A stretch of DNA of 64,000 bases from positions 37,140-101,139 of the forward strand of contig JAEUQA010000078.1 of NCBI GenBank assembly GCA_016789845.1. The letters run 5' to 3'. Source of the DNA: Chromatiales bacterium (GTDB taxonomy: Bacteria > Pseudomonadota > Gammaproteobacteria > Steroidobacterales > GCA-2729495). This document shows, one piece after another, positions 49,085 through 58,132 of the stretch. The notes below the pieces were generated by a model. The model worked only from the letters and a program-made list of their open reading frames with translations, had not been told where the DNA came from and searched no databases. Each line of letters begins with the position of its first letter. The first letter of the stretch is position 1. A program made the position numbers and the translations under genes.

Positions 49085-50254
49085 ATGAAGACCAAATTGA
49101 CCAGAGTCATTGCCGCGATGGTGGCGACGTCCTCGCTGCTGGCCGTCTGGGGCACCGCGACTGCGGCGCCCTACGTGCTGGTTGCCTGGCATCAGCGCAG
49201 CACCAGCGGTGCGCTCAGCTCACTCTTTTTCAAGTCGGGCGTTGCCCAGGGCTGCCCGGCGGCAGCCCCCTTCCGGCAACCCTGCCTGAACCCGGCCAAC
49301 GCCTGGGTAGCCTCCAGCGGCATGGCGACAGCCATCAGTTCCGCTGGCCTCGCCACCTGGGACTGGAACGGCACGACCATGACCGGCACCGGCCTCCTGT
49401 GGGCCGCGTCGTTCATCAGCAGCAACGCCAACGGCACGGCCGTGATCAGTGACAAGGTCACCAACCTGACGATCACGCCCGGCACCACGACCACGACTGC
49501 CTCCACCTACGAGTGCGTGGAGGGAACCTTCCTCGCGGGCGTGGGCGCCAACGGATGCCTTAACATCGAACTCGGTGGCAATGGCATCCTCGACACCAGC
49601 GTGGCGTACAACGTGGGCGGCAGCGCCAACTGCGTCAATCGCGTACTGAATGGCCTCGACCCGGTGAACGGTGACGACGTGAGCACCGGTAACACCCGCG
49701 GCGTGTCCAATACGGCGGGTGGCGGTGGCTGCGATGCCATCGACGGCGGCTTTAACCAGTGGACCATCGTGCCGAACCCCCGGTTCCTGATCCTCGCCAA
49801 CCAGCCCAACATCGTCGGAGCGGACGGTTGCTACATGTTCGGCCGGGCATCGCAGTTGTCGTCTTCGCCCTGCGCGGCGGACGCCACGATCTCCGGCGCC
49901 AGCTACATGATCTTCGCGCCCGCGGTGGACACGGACTCCGATGGCGTCGTCGATGCGCTGGACAACTGCCGCCTGCTGGCGAACGCGAACCAGGCCGATT
50001 CCAACAACGACGGCTTCGGCAATCGTTGTGATGGCGACCTCAATAACAACGGGTCGACCAACGCCCAGGACACCGCGCTGTTCCGCCAGCAGCTCGGGCA
50101 GCCCAGCGTGGCCCCGACCTACAACGCCGCCGATATCAACACGAACGGCTCTGTGAATGCGCAGGACACTGCGTTGTTCCGCGGGTTGCTCGGCGCGGGA
50201 CCGGGGCCGTCCGGAATCTGCAACAACACGTTCCCTTGCCCGGCAAACCCCTGA
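49085..50254 (+). CDS. Exported protein with C-terminal dockerin pair
   Basis: A 389-residue secreted protein with signal peptide (residues 1-27, ending TAA). The body (30-275) is Gly/Thr/Asn-rich and unassigned. A partial thrombospondin type 3-like stretch, DTDSDGVVDALDNC, leads into [12 protein letters not shown]. Two dockerin F-hands follow, [12 protein letters not shown] and DINTNGSVNAQD, each followed by TALFR. The dockerin part is nearly identical to that of the protein at 22337-23545, while the bodies differ. No anchor is present. The two cohesin-like PEP-CTERM genes begin 82 bp downstream. Confidence 0.85.
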   Translation: MKTKLTRVIAAMVATSSLLAVWGTATAAPYVLVAWHQRSTSGALSSLFFKSGVAQGCPAAAPFRQPCLNPANAWVASSGMATAISSAGLATWDWNGTTMTGTGLLWAASFISSNANGTAVISDKVTNLTITPGTTTTTASTYECVEGTFLAGVGANGCLNIELGGNGILDTSVAYNVGGSANCVNRVLNGLDPVNGDDVSTGNTRGVSNTAGGGGCDAIDGGFNQWTIVPNPRFLILANQPNIVGADGCYMFGRASQLSSSPCAADATISGASYMIFAPAVDTDSDGVVDALDNCRLLANANQADSNNDGFGNRCDGDLNNNGSTNAQDTALFRQQLGQPSVAPTYNAADINTNGSVNAQDTALFRGLLGAGPGPSGICNNTFPCPANP

Positions 50255-50336
50255 TCAATGGGCAGAATGGGTCCGCACACCTGATAGTTACTGACAGAAA
50301 TCTAATCAACGCAACACTACTGTGGGGAATTCAATA

Positions 50337-50903
50337 ATGAAGACGTCAACCATTACCAAGGCCTTGGGGTTGCTCGCGCTGCTGGGTTCGTCCGCCAGCA
50401 TGGCGGCGACCATAACCATCTCCGCGAGTACGCTTACACCGAACGTCGGGGACAGCTTCACGCTGACGCTGGCGGGGGATATTCCCAACACCTTCACCGG
50501 AACCATCGCGATGGCCTTCGACGCCAGCAAGGTGGCCTACGTGAGCGGTGCGGTGCTCGCGCCATACACCGTGTTCACCAAGAACAGTCCGACGACGGCG
50601 AACCCGACGGTGTTTGACGTGGAGCGGCCGACGTCCTCGGGACCAAACCCGGGTGTCTACAACATCGCGGTGCTGACCTTCCAGGCCCTGGCGGCCGGCG
50701 CTGCCGGCATCGTGCTCAACGATGACGGTGGCAACGTCTCGGGCTGGTTCGATGACGGTCCCAATGCCGACTACATCCCCGTGAGCTACACCCAGGCCAA
50801 CGTGATCATCCAGGGCGCGCCGGTGGTCCCGGTGCCCGCAGCCGCCTGGCTGTTCATCAGCGCCCTCGGTGGTCTGGCCACCCTGAAGCGCCGGGCAGTT
50901 TGA
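50337..50903 (+). CDS. Cohesin-like PEP-CTERM protein, copy 1
   Basis: A 188-residue exported protein. It has a signal peptide (residues 1-24, ending SMA), one beta-sandwich domain of about 130 residues and an exosortase tail (VPVPAAAWLFISALGGLATL, then KRRAV). The domain has cohesin-like landmarks: VGDSFTLTLAGDIPN, AMAFDASKVAYVSGA and NIAVLTFQALAAGAAGIVL. The ATG at 50337 has GGGGA upstream. With dockerin proteins encoded alongside, a scaffold or anchor role is likely but unproven. A general carbohydrate-binding or other immunoglobulin-like fold is the alternative. Confidence 0.75.
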   Translation: MKTSTITKALGLLALLGSSASMAATITISASTLTPNVGDSFTLTLAGDIPNTFTGTIAMAFDASKVAYVSGAVLAPYTVFTKNSPTTANPTVFDVERPTSSGPNPGVYNIAVLTFQALAAGAAGIVLNDDGGNVSGWFDDGPNADYIPVSYTQANVIIQGAPVVPVPAAAWLFISALGGLATLKRRAV

Positions 50904-50943
50904 TTAGACGGAAACTGGAATCAGCGAGAATCAGGAAATCAAC

Positions 50944-51504
50944 ATGAAAACATCAACGATGACTACTGCCTTGGGTGTGCTGGCCCTTCTCGGCTCATCC
51001 GTGGGCACGGCAGCGACGATAACCATCACCGCGAGCACGCTCACGCCGGTCGAGGGTCAGAGCTTCACGCTGACGCTGGCGGGGGATATTCCCAACACCT
51101 TCACCGGAACCATCGCGATGGCCTTCGACGCCAGCAAGGTGGCCTACGTGAGCGGTGCGGTGCTCGCGCCATACACCGTGTTCACCAAGAACAGCCCGAC
51201 GACGGCGAACCCGACGGTGTTTGACGTGGAACGGCCGACCTCCTCGGGTCCAGACCCGGGGGTGTATAACATCGCGGTCCTGACCTTCCAGGCCCTGTCC
51301 GCGGGTGCTGCCGGCATCGTGCTCAACGATGACGGTGGCAACGTCTCGGGCTGGTTCGATGACACCGTTAATGCCGACTACATCCCGGTGGACTACATCC
51401 AGGCCAACGTGCAGGTTCAGGCCGTACCCGCCCCCGCCACCCTGTGGCTCCTCGCCACCGGCCTCGCGGGCCTGGCCTTCCGCCGCAAGCGGGCTGCCGC
51501 CTGA
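50944..51504 (+). CDS. Cohesin-like PEP-CTERM protein, copy 2
   Basis: A 186-residue paralog of the preceding gene, arising from tandem duplication (offset 607 bp). The domain from FTLTLAGDIPNTFTGTIAM to NDDGGNVSGWFDD is almost residue-for-residue the same, and long nucleotide runs are identical. The signal peptide and the end differ. The tail here is the classic form VPAPATLWLLATGLAGLAF with basic RRKRAAA. An AGGAAA site precedes the ATG, and a strong terminator follows at 51531. Confidence 0.77.
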   Translation: MKTSTMTTALGVLALLGSSVGTAATITITASTLTPVEGQSFTLTLAGDIPNTFTGTIAMAFDASKVAYVSGAVLAPYTVFTKNSPTTANPTVFDVERPTSSGPDPGVYNIAVLTFQALSAGAAGIVLNDDGGNVSGWFDDTVNADYIPVDYIQANVQVQAVPAPATLWLLATGLAGLAFRRKRAAA

Positions 51505-51530
51505 CCGACGCCGCCAACCAAGTGCCTGCC

Positions 51531-51561
51531 AAAAGCCCCACTCCGGTGGGGCTTTTTTTTT
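51531..51561 (+). terminator. Intrinsic terminator after the cohesin genes
   Basis: An 11-bp stem AAAAGCCCCAC/GTGGGGCTTTT with TCCG loop is followed by a run of T's. It ends the dockerin-cohesin transcription unit. Confidence 0.93.
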
Positions 51562-51619
51562 GGTCCTTCGCCGAATCTCCAGACGGAAGCCCTGGAAACG
51601 AGCTGCGCGGGCAAGCCGG

Positions 51620-51814
51620 CTAGTCCTCCGGCTCAGGCCCACACTGGCGCAGCAGCCGGTCGAAGTGGTCCCGCTGCCAGGCAGGCAATTCCAGCGTCTC
51701 GATGTTGGCGGGGCAGCCGACGCTCCGCCGCAGGATGTCCGCCAGCTCCAGGCGCTCTGCCGCCGGCAGGCCCAGCAAGGCGCCGACGTTCAGGTTCCTG
51801 GCATGCACGGTCAT
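51620..51814 (-). CDS. Small protein resembling addiction-module antitoxins (orphan)
   Basis: A 64-residue protein with the pattern GLPAAERLELADILRRSVG followed by LPAWQRDHFDRLL, like the short PF09720-type putative addiction-module components. No toxin-sized partner frame (RelE/ParE-like) is adjacent on the same strand: the next gene upstream is a large transporter 155 bp away. It could be a solitary remnant or a chance small gene. Confidence 0.5.
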   Translation of the reverse strand: MTVHARNLNVGALLGLPAAERLELADILRRSVGCPANIETLELPAWQRDHFDRLLRQCGPEPED

Positions 51815-51969
51815 GGGCGGACGCTACGCCCGCCCCTGGGGCCGCATAAAGCGCGATATCCGGCGACTTTGGCCAGGTTCGGGCTTCCAGCCCGGCAGCC
51901 GCCCATCAGACGCCACACGGGTCCGTCCTGCCCCTGGGCAGGCAGCCCTCGCTCCGGGGAACCCCGGGG

Positions 51970-53283
51970 CTAGTGGCCCGGCGGGGCCTTGGCCTTGACG
52001 CCCCCGGTCTCCTGGCGCCGGCCCAGCCACCAGCCATTCAGCGCCCAGGCCGCCGCCAGGCCCGCGCCGAGCAGCGCGACGCCGACGGTGGACAGCCCCC
52101 CGGCCTCCAGGCCGGTCTTCACCTGGGCCGACAGCGCGTCGCCGCCCCGGTAGACGGGGACGTCGATCAGGTTCTTGGCCTTGTACTTGGTCTCGGTGTC
52201 CACCAGGCTGAAGAGCATCTCCCGGCCCGGGCGGATGAAGGCGTACTCCCCCACCCGCCGCGCCACGAAGACCACCGCCAGCACGGCGAAGGTGTTCACG
52301 GCCGCCAGTCCCAGGAAGCCGCCCACCATGATCAGCGGCACGATGGTCAGCAGCGCGACCACGCCCAGCCTCGACGCCACGCGCCCGGTGACGAACAGCT
52401 GCAGGAGCACCGTGAGCCCCTGCACGATGTAGTCGAGCCGGGCGAAGACCTGCGTGCGCTGCTCGCTGCTCGTAAAGGTCTCGCTGACCAGCCGGAGCTG
52501 CTCGAAATACAGGAAGGTGTTGACCGACGCGAGCAGGATGACGAACAGGGAGATACCGAGCAGGTAGGGGGACTTCAGCACCAGCGAGAACCCGGAGAAC
52601 GGGTTGCCGCCCATGGGCCGGTCCGGCGCCCGGGGCGCGGCGGGGTCCACGGGCATGGCCGACCAGACGCCCAGCAGCCTGCGCTGGCAGAGGATCGCGA
52701 TCACGAAGGCGCCGGCACCCATGTACAGCACGCCGGGATTGCCGATCCACTGCACCGTGAGGTCCGTCAGCAGCGGGCCGACGAGTGCGCCGGTGGTGCC
52801 GCCCGCCGCGATGACCCCGAACAGCCGCCGGGTCTGGTTCGCGTCGAAGAGCTCCAGCAGGAAGCTCCAGAACACGGACACGATGAACAGGTTGAGCACG
52901 CTGATCCAGACGTAGAAGAACTGGGCCACCGCCGTGTTCGTCTCGTCGGCGGACAGCGCCAGGCCGACGCCAGCGAGGGACACGGAAACCAGGCCGTAGA
53001 TCCAGGGCAGGAACGAACTGCGCCTGAATTTCGTGCAGGCCCAGCCGTACAGCGGCACGACCGCGAGCGACACGACCCAGGTGACGACATAGAGATCGCT
53101 GACCCGCTCCGAGCCGAGGATGGTGCCCATGGTCTCGCGCACCGGCCGGACGGCGAAGTAGCCACCAAGGACGCAGAAGAACAGGAGGAAGGCCGTGACG
53201 ACGGCCTGGATCTCGGACGCCTCGATCTTCGCGGTCCTGCCGAGTAGCCGCCCGAGGGCCGTGGGATGCCCTGCGTCGCTCAT
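51970..53283 (-). CDS. NTT/MFS-like nucleotide-transporter-family membrane protein
   Basis: A 437-residue protein with 11-12 hydrophobic helices. It has features of the ATP/ADP translocase (TLC)-like superfamily seen in many free-living bacteria: YFAVRPVRETMG in the first loop and RRLFGVIAAGGTTGALVGP in the middle. Free-living members have unknown substrates, so ATP exchange should not be assumed. The ATG at 53283 overlaps the stop of the SDR-like gene, so they are coupled. Confidence 0.75.
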   Translation of the reverse strand: MSDAGHPTALGRLLGRTAKIEASEIQAVVTAFLLFFCVLGGYFAVRPVRETMGTILGSERVSDLYVVTWVVSLAVVPLYGWACTKFRRSSFLPWIYGLVSVSLAGVGLALSADETNTAVAQFFYVWISVLNLFIVSVFWSFLLELFDANQTRRLFGVIAAGGTTGALVGPLLTDLTVQWIGNPGVLYMGAGAFVIAILCQRRLLGVWSAMPVDPAAPRAPDRPMGGNPFSGFSLVLKSPYLLGISLFVILLASVNTFLYFEQLRLVSETFTSSEQRTQVFARLDYIVQGLTVLLQLFVTGRVASRLGVVALLTIVPLIMVGGFLGLAAVNTFAVLAVVFVARRVGEYAFIRPGREMLFSLVDTETKYKAKNLIDVPVYRGGDALSAQVKTGLEAGGLSTVGVALLGAGLAAAWALNGWWLGRRQETGGVKAKAPPGH

Positions 53284-54041
53284 GGCCGGGCCTCGTCGGC
53301 AGCCAGCCTGCCAAAGGCCGCGTCCCAGTCCATGTCGGGACTGGAGCCCGGCGCGCTGTAGAGCTCGAAGGTCCGGTTTCGGGCCGCCGGGAACTTCAGG
53401 GCAAGGACGCACACGCGGGCCACGTCACCCCGGGGAATGAACCCGGTGCCCTTGTCGCCCTGCTCCAGGCGGACACCGCTCTGCCCGCCCGGCTTGTCGG
53501 TCAGGCCACCCGGCCGGACGATCGTGTAGGCCACGCCGCTGGCCCGGACCGCATCCTCGCCCCTGCCCTTCCAGATGAGCACGTTGTCGAACATCCTGTT
53601 GAGCGGGTGATCCTCCCGGGTGACGCCGGCCGAGGACACCACGACCAGCTGGTCCAGCCTGGCGGCCGCCGCGGCGTCGGCCAGGTTGCGAATGCCCTGG
53701 AAGTCGACGAACTCGGGCCCGTTGGCCGGATCCTTGCGGGTGGCGCCGACGGCCGCGATCGCGAACCGTGCGTCCTTCAGGGCAGCGTCGAGCGTCGCCC
53801 GCTGGCGCACGTCGCCGGTGGCGTACTCGACGCCGTCCCCCAGGACCGCCCGGGCACCCGCCTCGTCGCGAACGAGGGCCCTGACGCGGTAGCCCGCGGC
53901 GATCAGCTCGCGCACGACCTGCTGGCCGGTGCCACCGGTAGCCCCTGCCACGAGCACGAGATCCGCCGCCGAAGCCTGGCCGCCGCCAGCCAGCAATGCC
54001 AGAGCCATCACCCAGGCCCGCATCCTCGCCATCTTCCGCAT
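53280..54041 (-). CDS. NAD(P)-binding SDR/NmrA-like protein with signal peptide
   Basis: A 253-residue atypical short-chain dehydrogenase-like protein. The Rossmann loop LVAGATGGTGQQVVREL lies right after an N-terminal signal or anchor (ALALLAGGGQASAA). VVVSSAGVT and YTIVRPGGLTD follow, as in NmrA/YwnB-type proteins. A nucleotide-binding enzyme with an export signal is unusual. The start could be ATG 54041 (used), GTG 54047 or ATG 54032. Coupled to the transporter downstream. Confidence 0.75.
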   Translation of the reverse strand: MRKMARMRAWVMALALLAGGGQASAADLVLVAGATGGTGQQVVRELIAAGYRVRALVRDEAGARAVLGDGVEYATGDVRQRATLDAALKDARFAIAAVGATRKDPANGPEFVDFQGIRNLADAAAAARLDQLVVVSSAGVTREDHPLNRMFDNVLIWKGRGEDAVRASGVAYTIVRPGGLTDKPGGQSGVRLEQGDKGTGFIPRGDVARVCVLALKFPAARNRTFELYSAPGSSPDMDWDAAFGRLAADEARP

Positions 54042-54126
54042 GGTCACCCGCCCTGAATTAAAGCCGCCGGCAGTATAGCCGCGGGCCTTCCGGGCCAGCC
54101 GGGCCGGGCGCGCCTATTCACTGCTC

Positions 54127-54160
54127 GGTCAGGCCTGCTGGTCAGGCCTGCTGGTCAGGC
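54127..54160. repeat. 13-bp tandem repeat at the pyk 3' end
   Basis: The unit GGTCAGGCCTGCT occurs at 54127-54139 and 54140-54152, with a partial third copy to 54160. On the minus strand each copy carries a TGA, and the first one read is the pyk stop. The array is a likely slippage site. Confidence 0.7.
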
Positions 54161-55588
54161 GTCCGGGGTGACCGACAGGATCTGCAGGGAGTTGGTCTTG
54201 CCGGCCACGCCGGACAGCTCGCCCTTGGTGACGATGACGAGATCGCCGGCCCGGACGTGGCCCATGCCGAGGAGGACCCGGAACACCTCCTGGTAGATGC
54301 GCTCCACGTCGGTGTGGGTGATGTCGAAGGGCACGGGGTAGACACCCCGGTACATCACCACGCGGCGCAGCGTGGTCTCGTGGCGGGTGAAGGCGAAGAT
54401 CGGGATGTCCGACCGGATTCGGGACATCCACAGGGGCGTGGAACCGGACTCGGTCAGGGCGATGATCGCGCTCACCGGGAGGTGATTCGCGGTGTACATC
54501 ACGGCCATCGCGATGGCCTCGTCCACCGCCGAGAACCGGTCCTCGTCGCGATGCTTGGGCCTGCCGAGGGACAGGTAGTAGCTTTCGGCACCGATGCAGA
54601 CCTCGGCCATGGTGGTGACGGCCCGGACGGGGTACTCGCCGACCGCCGTCTCCGCCGACAGCATCACGGCGTCGGTGCCATCCATCACGGCGTTGGCGAT
54701 GTCCGACACCTCGGCGCGGGTCGGCACCTGGCTGTGGATCATGGACTCCAGCATCTGGGTGGCCGTGATCGCCACCTTGTGCCGCTGGCGGGTCATCTTG
54801 AGGATCTTCTTCTGCAGGCCCGTGAGCCCGGCATAGCCCATCTCGACCCCCAGGTCGCCCCGGGCCACCATCACCGCGTCGGACGCGTCGATGATGCTCT
54901 CCAGGTTGGCGATGGCCTCGGCCCGCTCGATCTTCGCCACGAGGCGCGCCGTGCCGCCCGCCTCCCGCAACAGGGCCCGGGCCTCGTGGAGGTCTTCCGC
55001 CCGGCGCACGAAGGACACGGCCAGCCAGTCCACGCCAAGGGCGGCTGCCCGCTTCACGTCCTCCCGGTCCTTGTCGGTCAGCGCCGGCGCCGACAGGCCA
55101 CCGCCCTGCTTGTTGATCCCCTTGTTGTCCGCGAGCCGGCCGCCCTGGACCACGATGCAGTGGATCCGGGTACCGGACACCCGCTCCACCGTGAGCGTGA
55201 TGAAACCGTCGTCGAGGAGGAGCACGTCACCGGGCACCACATCCTTGCTGAGCGGGGCATAGGCCACGCCGACGCCTTCCAGCGAGCCGCCGTCGGGGTC
55301 CATCGCGGAATCCAGGAAGAACGTCTGCCCCTCCACGAGCTGCACGGCGCCATCGCGGAACCGCTGGATGCGGATCTTGGGACCCTGGAGGTCACCCAGC
55401 ACGGCGACATACCTGCCGTGCTTCTCCGCCGCCTCGCGGACCATGCGGACCCGGCGCTCCCGGTCGCCAGCGCCACCGTGCGAGAAATTGACGCGCACCA
55501 CGTCGGCCCCGGCAACGATCAGCTTCCCGAGAGTGACGGGATCGTCGGTGGCGGGACCGAGGGTGGCGATGATCTTCGTCCTGCGCAT
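54155..55588 (-). CDS. pyk: Pyruvate kinase
   Basis: Final glycolytic enzyme, making pyruvate and ATP from phosphoenolpyruvate. The 477-residue product has RTKIIATLGPAT, RVNFSHG, VARGDLGVEMG (catalytic and metal-binding region), ATQMLESMI and DGTDAVMLSAETAVGEYP. The ATG at 55588 is chosen by homology; a GTG at 55603 is the alternative. It lies 71 bp after the glycerate kinase gene. Confidence 0.95.
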   Translation of the reverse strand: MRRTKIIATLGPATDDPVTLGKLIVAGADVVRVNFSHGGAGDRERRVRMVREAAEKHGRYVAVLGDLQGPKIRIQRFRDGAVQLVEGQTFFLDSAMDPDGGSLEGVGVAYAPLSKDVVPGDVLLLDDGFITLTVERVSGTRIHCIVVQGGRLADNKGINKQGGGLSAPALTDKDREDVKRAAALGVDWLAVSFVRRAEDLHEARALLREAGGTARLVAKIERAEAIANLESIIDASDAVMVARGDLGVEMGYAGLTGLQKKILKMTRQRHKVAITATQMLESMIHSQVPTRAEVSDIANAVMDGTDAVMLSAETAVGEYPVRAVTTMAEVCIGAESYYLSLGRPKHRDEDRFSAVDEAIAMAVMYTANHLPVSAIIALTESGSTPLWMSRIRSDIPIFAFTRHETTLRRVVMYRGVYPVPFDITHTDVERIYQEVFRVLLGMGHVRAGDLVIVTKGELSGVAGKTNSLQILSVTPDA

Positions 55589-55659
55589 GACGAGATTTAC
55601 CACCGGTACAACAAGTTAACCCTCGCCATTATCACACAGGGCCCGCCGCGGCGACGCGG

Positions 55660-56943
55660 TCAGTCCACGAGGGCGATGCGCAGGTCGTTGACGTTGGTGC
55701 GCGTCGGGCCGGTGGTCAGCAGGTCGCCGAGGGCTGCAAAGAAGGCGTGGCTGCGCTGCGCGGACAACTGGCCCGCCGCGTCCTGGCCCGCCGCGGCGGC
55801 GCGCGACAGGGTGTCCGGGGTCAGCAGCGCCCCCGCGTTGTCGCCGGTGCCATCCAGCCCATCCGTGTCCGCGGCGAGCGCATTAACGCCGGCGTCCGGA
55901 CCGAGTTCGAGTGCAAGGGCGAGCAGGTACTCGCCGTTGCGGCCACCCCGCGCATCCACGTGGGTAACGCTGACCGTCGTCTCGCCACCGGAGATCACCG
56001 CGGCCCGCCGTCCGCCCGCCCTGAGTTCCCGGATGAGGGCCGCGTGGGCCCGGGCCGCGGCCCGGGCAGGACCGGTGACTTCCGGCAGGACCCGGGCCGG
56101 CCAGCCGGCCGCCTCGGCAGCGCGCGCCACCGCGTCCACGGCCGTGGCCGAGCTGGCCACGATCCGGCCGGTGACGGCGGGAAGGTCCAGCGACCCTCCG
56201 GCGCCAGCCGGCACCGCAAGTACCCGGTCGACGGCTGCCGATGGCGCGATGCCATGGCGGTCGAGGATGGCCCGCGCATCCGCCGTGGAAGCCGGGTCCG
56301 GGGACAGGGGACCCGAGCCGATGTCGGCCAGCGCATCGCCCGGCACGTCGGAGATGGCCAGCAGCAGGATCTCGCGTGCACGGATCTGCCGGGCAAGCCC
56401 GCCGCCCTTGATGGCGGACAGCTTGCGGCGGACGGTGTTGATCTCGGCGATGGTGGCGCCGGAGGCCAGCAGCTGGCGGGTGATCGACTGCTTGTCCGCC
56501 AGGGTCAGGCCCGGCGCCGGCTGGACCAGCAGCGACGACGCGCCGCCCGAGAGCAGCGCCAGGCACCGGTCCCCGGGCGCGCAGCTTCCCGCCACCTGCA
56601 GGATGCGGGCGCCGGCGGCCACGCTGGCGGCATCGGGAACGGGATGACCCGCCTCGAGGATTTCGATCCCGGGGGCCTGTTCACCGGCCCGCAGGCCATG
56701 GCCGTAGCGGGTGACCACGGCGCCGGCGACCGGCCCAAGGCCGTGGGCGGCGTGATGGGCCGTTACGGCGACCGCCATCGCGGCAGCTGCCTTGCCGGCC
56801 CCGACGACGACCGTCCGTCCCGCAGGCCGGTTCGTCGGGAGGAAGGCGGGCAGGCAGTGCGCGGGATCGGCCGCGTCGAGGCCGGCGCGGAACAGCCGGA
56901 TCAGCAGCTCACTTGCCGGCGCGCGCACGCCGGGAGCGGCCAC
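55660..56943 (-). CDS. Glycerate 2-kinase (MOFRL/GckA type)
   Basis: Phosphorylates D-glycerate to 2-phosphoglycerate. The 427-residue product has the DUF4147-type N-terminal domain ([32 protein letters not shown]) and a C-terminal MOFRL domain ([35 protein letters not shown]). Starts available are GTG 56943 or 56928, both overlapping pgk and with weak ribosome sites. Its place between pgk and pyk feeds glycerate in at the right step of glycolysis. Confidence 0.9.
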   Translation of the reverse strand: MAAPGVRAPASELLIRLFRAGLDAADPAHCLPAFLPTNRPAGRTVVVGAGKAAAAMAVAVTAHHAAHGLGPVAGAVVTRYGHGLRAGEQAPGIEILEAGHPVPDAASVAAGARILQVAGSCAPGDRCLALLSGGASSLLVQPAPGLTLADKQSITRQLLASGATIAEINTVRRKLSAIKGGGLARQIRAREILLLAISDVPGDALADIGSGPLSPDPASTADARAILDRHGIAPSAAVDRVLAVPAGAGGSLDLPAVTGRIVASSATAVDAVARAAEAAGWPARVLPEVTGPARAAARAHAALIRELRAGGRRAAVISGGETTVSVTHVDARGGRNGEYLLALALELGPDAGVNALAADTDGLDGTGDNAGALLTPDTLSRAAAAGQDAAGQLSAQRSHAFFAALGDLLTTGPTRTNVNDLRIALVD

Positions 56944-58132
56944 TCCGCTGCTGGCTGGTAGCCGCCCGCGCGGCCAGCACTGCCACGGCGGGCAGCACGG
57001 TGCCGTCCAGGTACTCGAGGAAGGCGCCGCCACCCGTCGAGACGTAGGAAATCTGCCTCGTGAGCCCGTACTTCTCCAGTGCGGCCAGCGTGTCGCCGCC
57101 GCCCGCCACGCTGAACGCTTTCGACTTCGCCACGGCCTGGGCGAGGCGCTTCGTGCCGCGCCCGAACCGGTCGATCTCGAACACCCCGACCGGGCCATTC
57201 CAGATGACGGTGCCCGCCCGTGCGATCAGCCGCGCGTAGAGCTCGGCGGTGCGGGGACCGATGTCCAGGATGAGGTCCGCCGGACCCACCCTGGTCACCG
57301 GCCGGGTGGACGCGGCAGCCTTGGGCGACACGGCCTTCGCCACGACCACGTCCGTGGGCACCGGAATGGAGGCCCTGAAACCCTTTCCCGCCAGACGCCG
57401 TGCCTCGGCGAGCAGGTCCTTCTCGTAGAGCGACTTGCCCACCGGGTGGCCGGCTGCCGCAATGAAGGTATTGGCGATGCCCCCGCCGACGATCAGCTGG
57501 TCCACCTGACGGGCCAGCGACTTCAGCACGTTGAGCTTGGTGGAAACCTTGGAGCCGCCCACGATGGCCACCACGGGCCGCGCGGGTTTCCGGAGCACGC
57601 GCTCGAGCGCCTCGAGCTCGGCCATCAGCAATGGCCCGGCGCAGGCCACGGTTGCGTACTTCGCGACGCCGTGGGTGCTGGCCTCGGCCCGGTGGGCCGT
57701 GCCGAAGGCGTCCATCACGAAGATGTCGCAAAGCTTCGCCATCTGCCTCGCGAGCGCGGGAGAGTTCTTCTTCTCGCCCGGGTTGAAGCGCACGTTCTCG
57801 CAGAGGACCACTTCGCCGTCGGTGATCTCGAAGCCGTTCAGCCACTCCCGCACCAGCGGCACGGGCTGGCCCAGCAACTCCGCCAGCCGGTTCGCCACCG
57901 GCCGCAGCGACAGGGCGGGGTCGAAGGCGCCCTCCTTTGGCCTTCCCAGGTGGGACATCAGGATCACCGCCGCGCCCCGCTGGAGGGCAAGGCGGATGGT
58001 CGGCAGCGCGGCGACGATGCGGGCCTCGCTGGTGACCCGGCCGTCCTTCACCGGAACGTTGAAGTCGACCCGGATGAGCACCCGCTTGCCGGCGAGGCTC
58101 TGGTCGGTCATGCGCAGTACTTTGGTCGTCAT
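56909..58132 (-). CDS. pgk: Phosphoglycerate kinase
   Basis: Transfers phosphate between 1,3-bisphosphoglycerate and ADP. The 407-residue product shows [37 protein letters not shown] and [13 protein letters not shown], with [16 protein letters not shown] near the end. The last 20 residues are an extra Arg/Ala/Ser-rich tail. The ATG at 58132 overlaps the gap stop as ATGA. Confidence 0.96.
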   Translation of the reverse strand: MTTKVLRMTDQSLAGKRVLIRVDFNVPVKDGRVTSEARIVAALPTIRLALQRGAAVILMSHLGRPKEGAFDPALSLRPVANRLAELLGQPVPLVREWLNGFEITDGEVVLCENVRFNPGEKKNSPALARQMAKLCDIFVMDAFGTAHRAEASTHGVAKYATVACAGPLLMAELEALERVLRKPARPVVAIVGGSKVSTKLNVLKSLARQVDQLIVGGGIANTFIAAAGHPVGKSLYEKDLLAEARRLAGKGFRASIPVPTDVVVAKAVSPKAAASTRPVTRVGPADLILDIGPRTAELYARLIARAGTVIWNGPVGVFEIDRFGRGTKRLAQAVAKSKAFSVAGGGDTLAALEKYGLTRQISYVSTGGGAFLEYLDGTVLPAVAVLAARAATSQQRSGRSRRARAGK

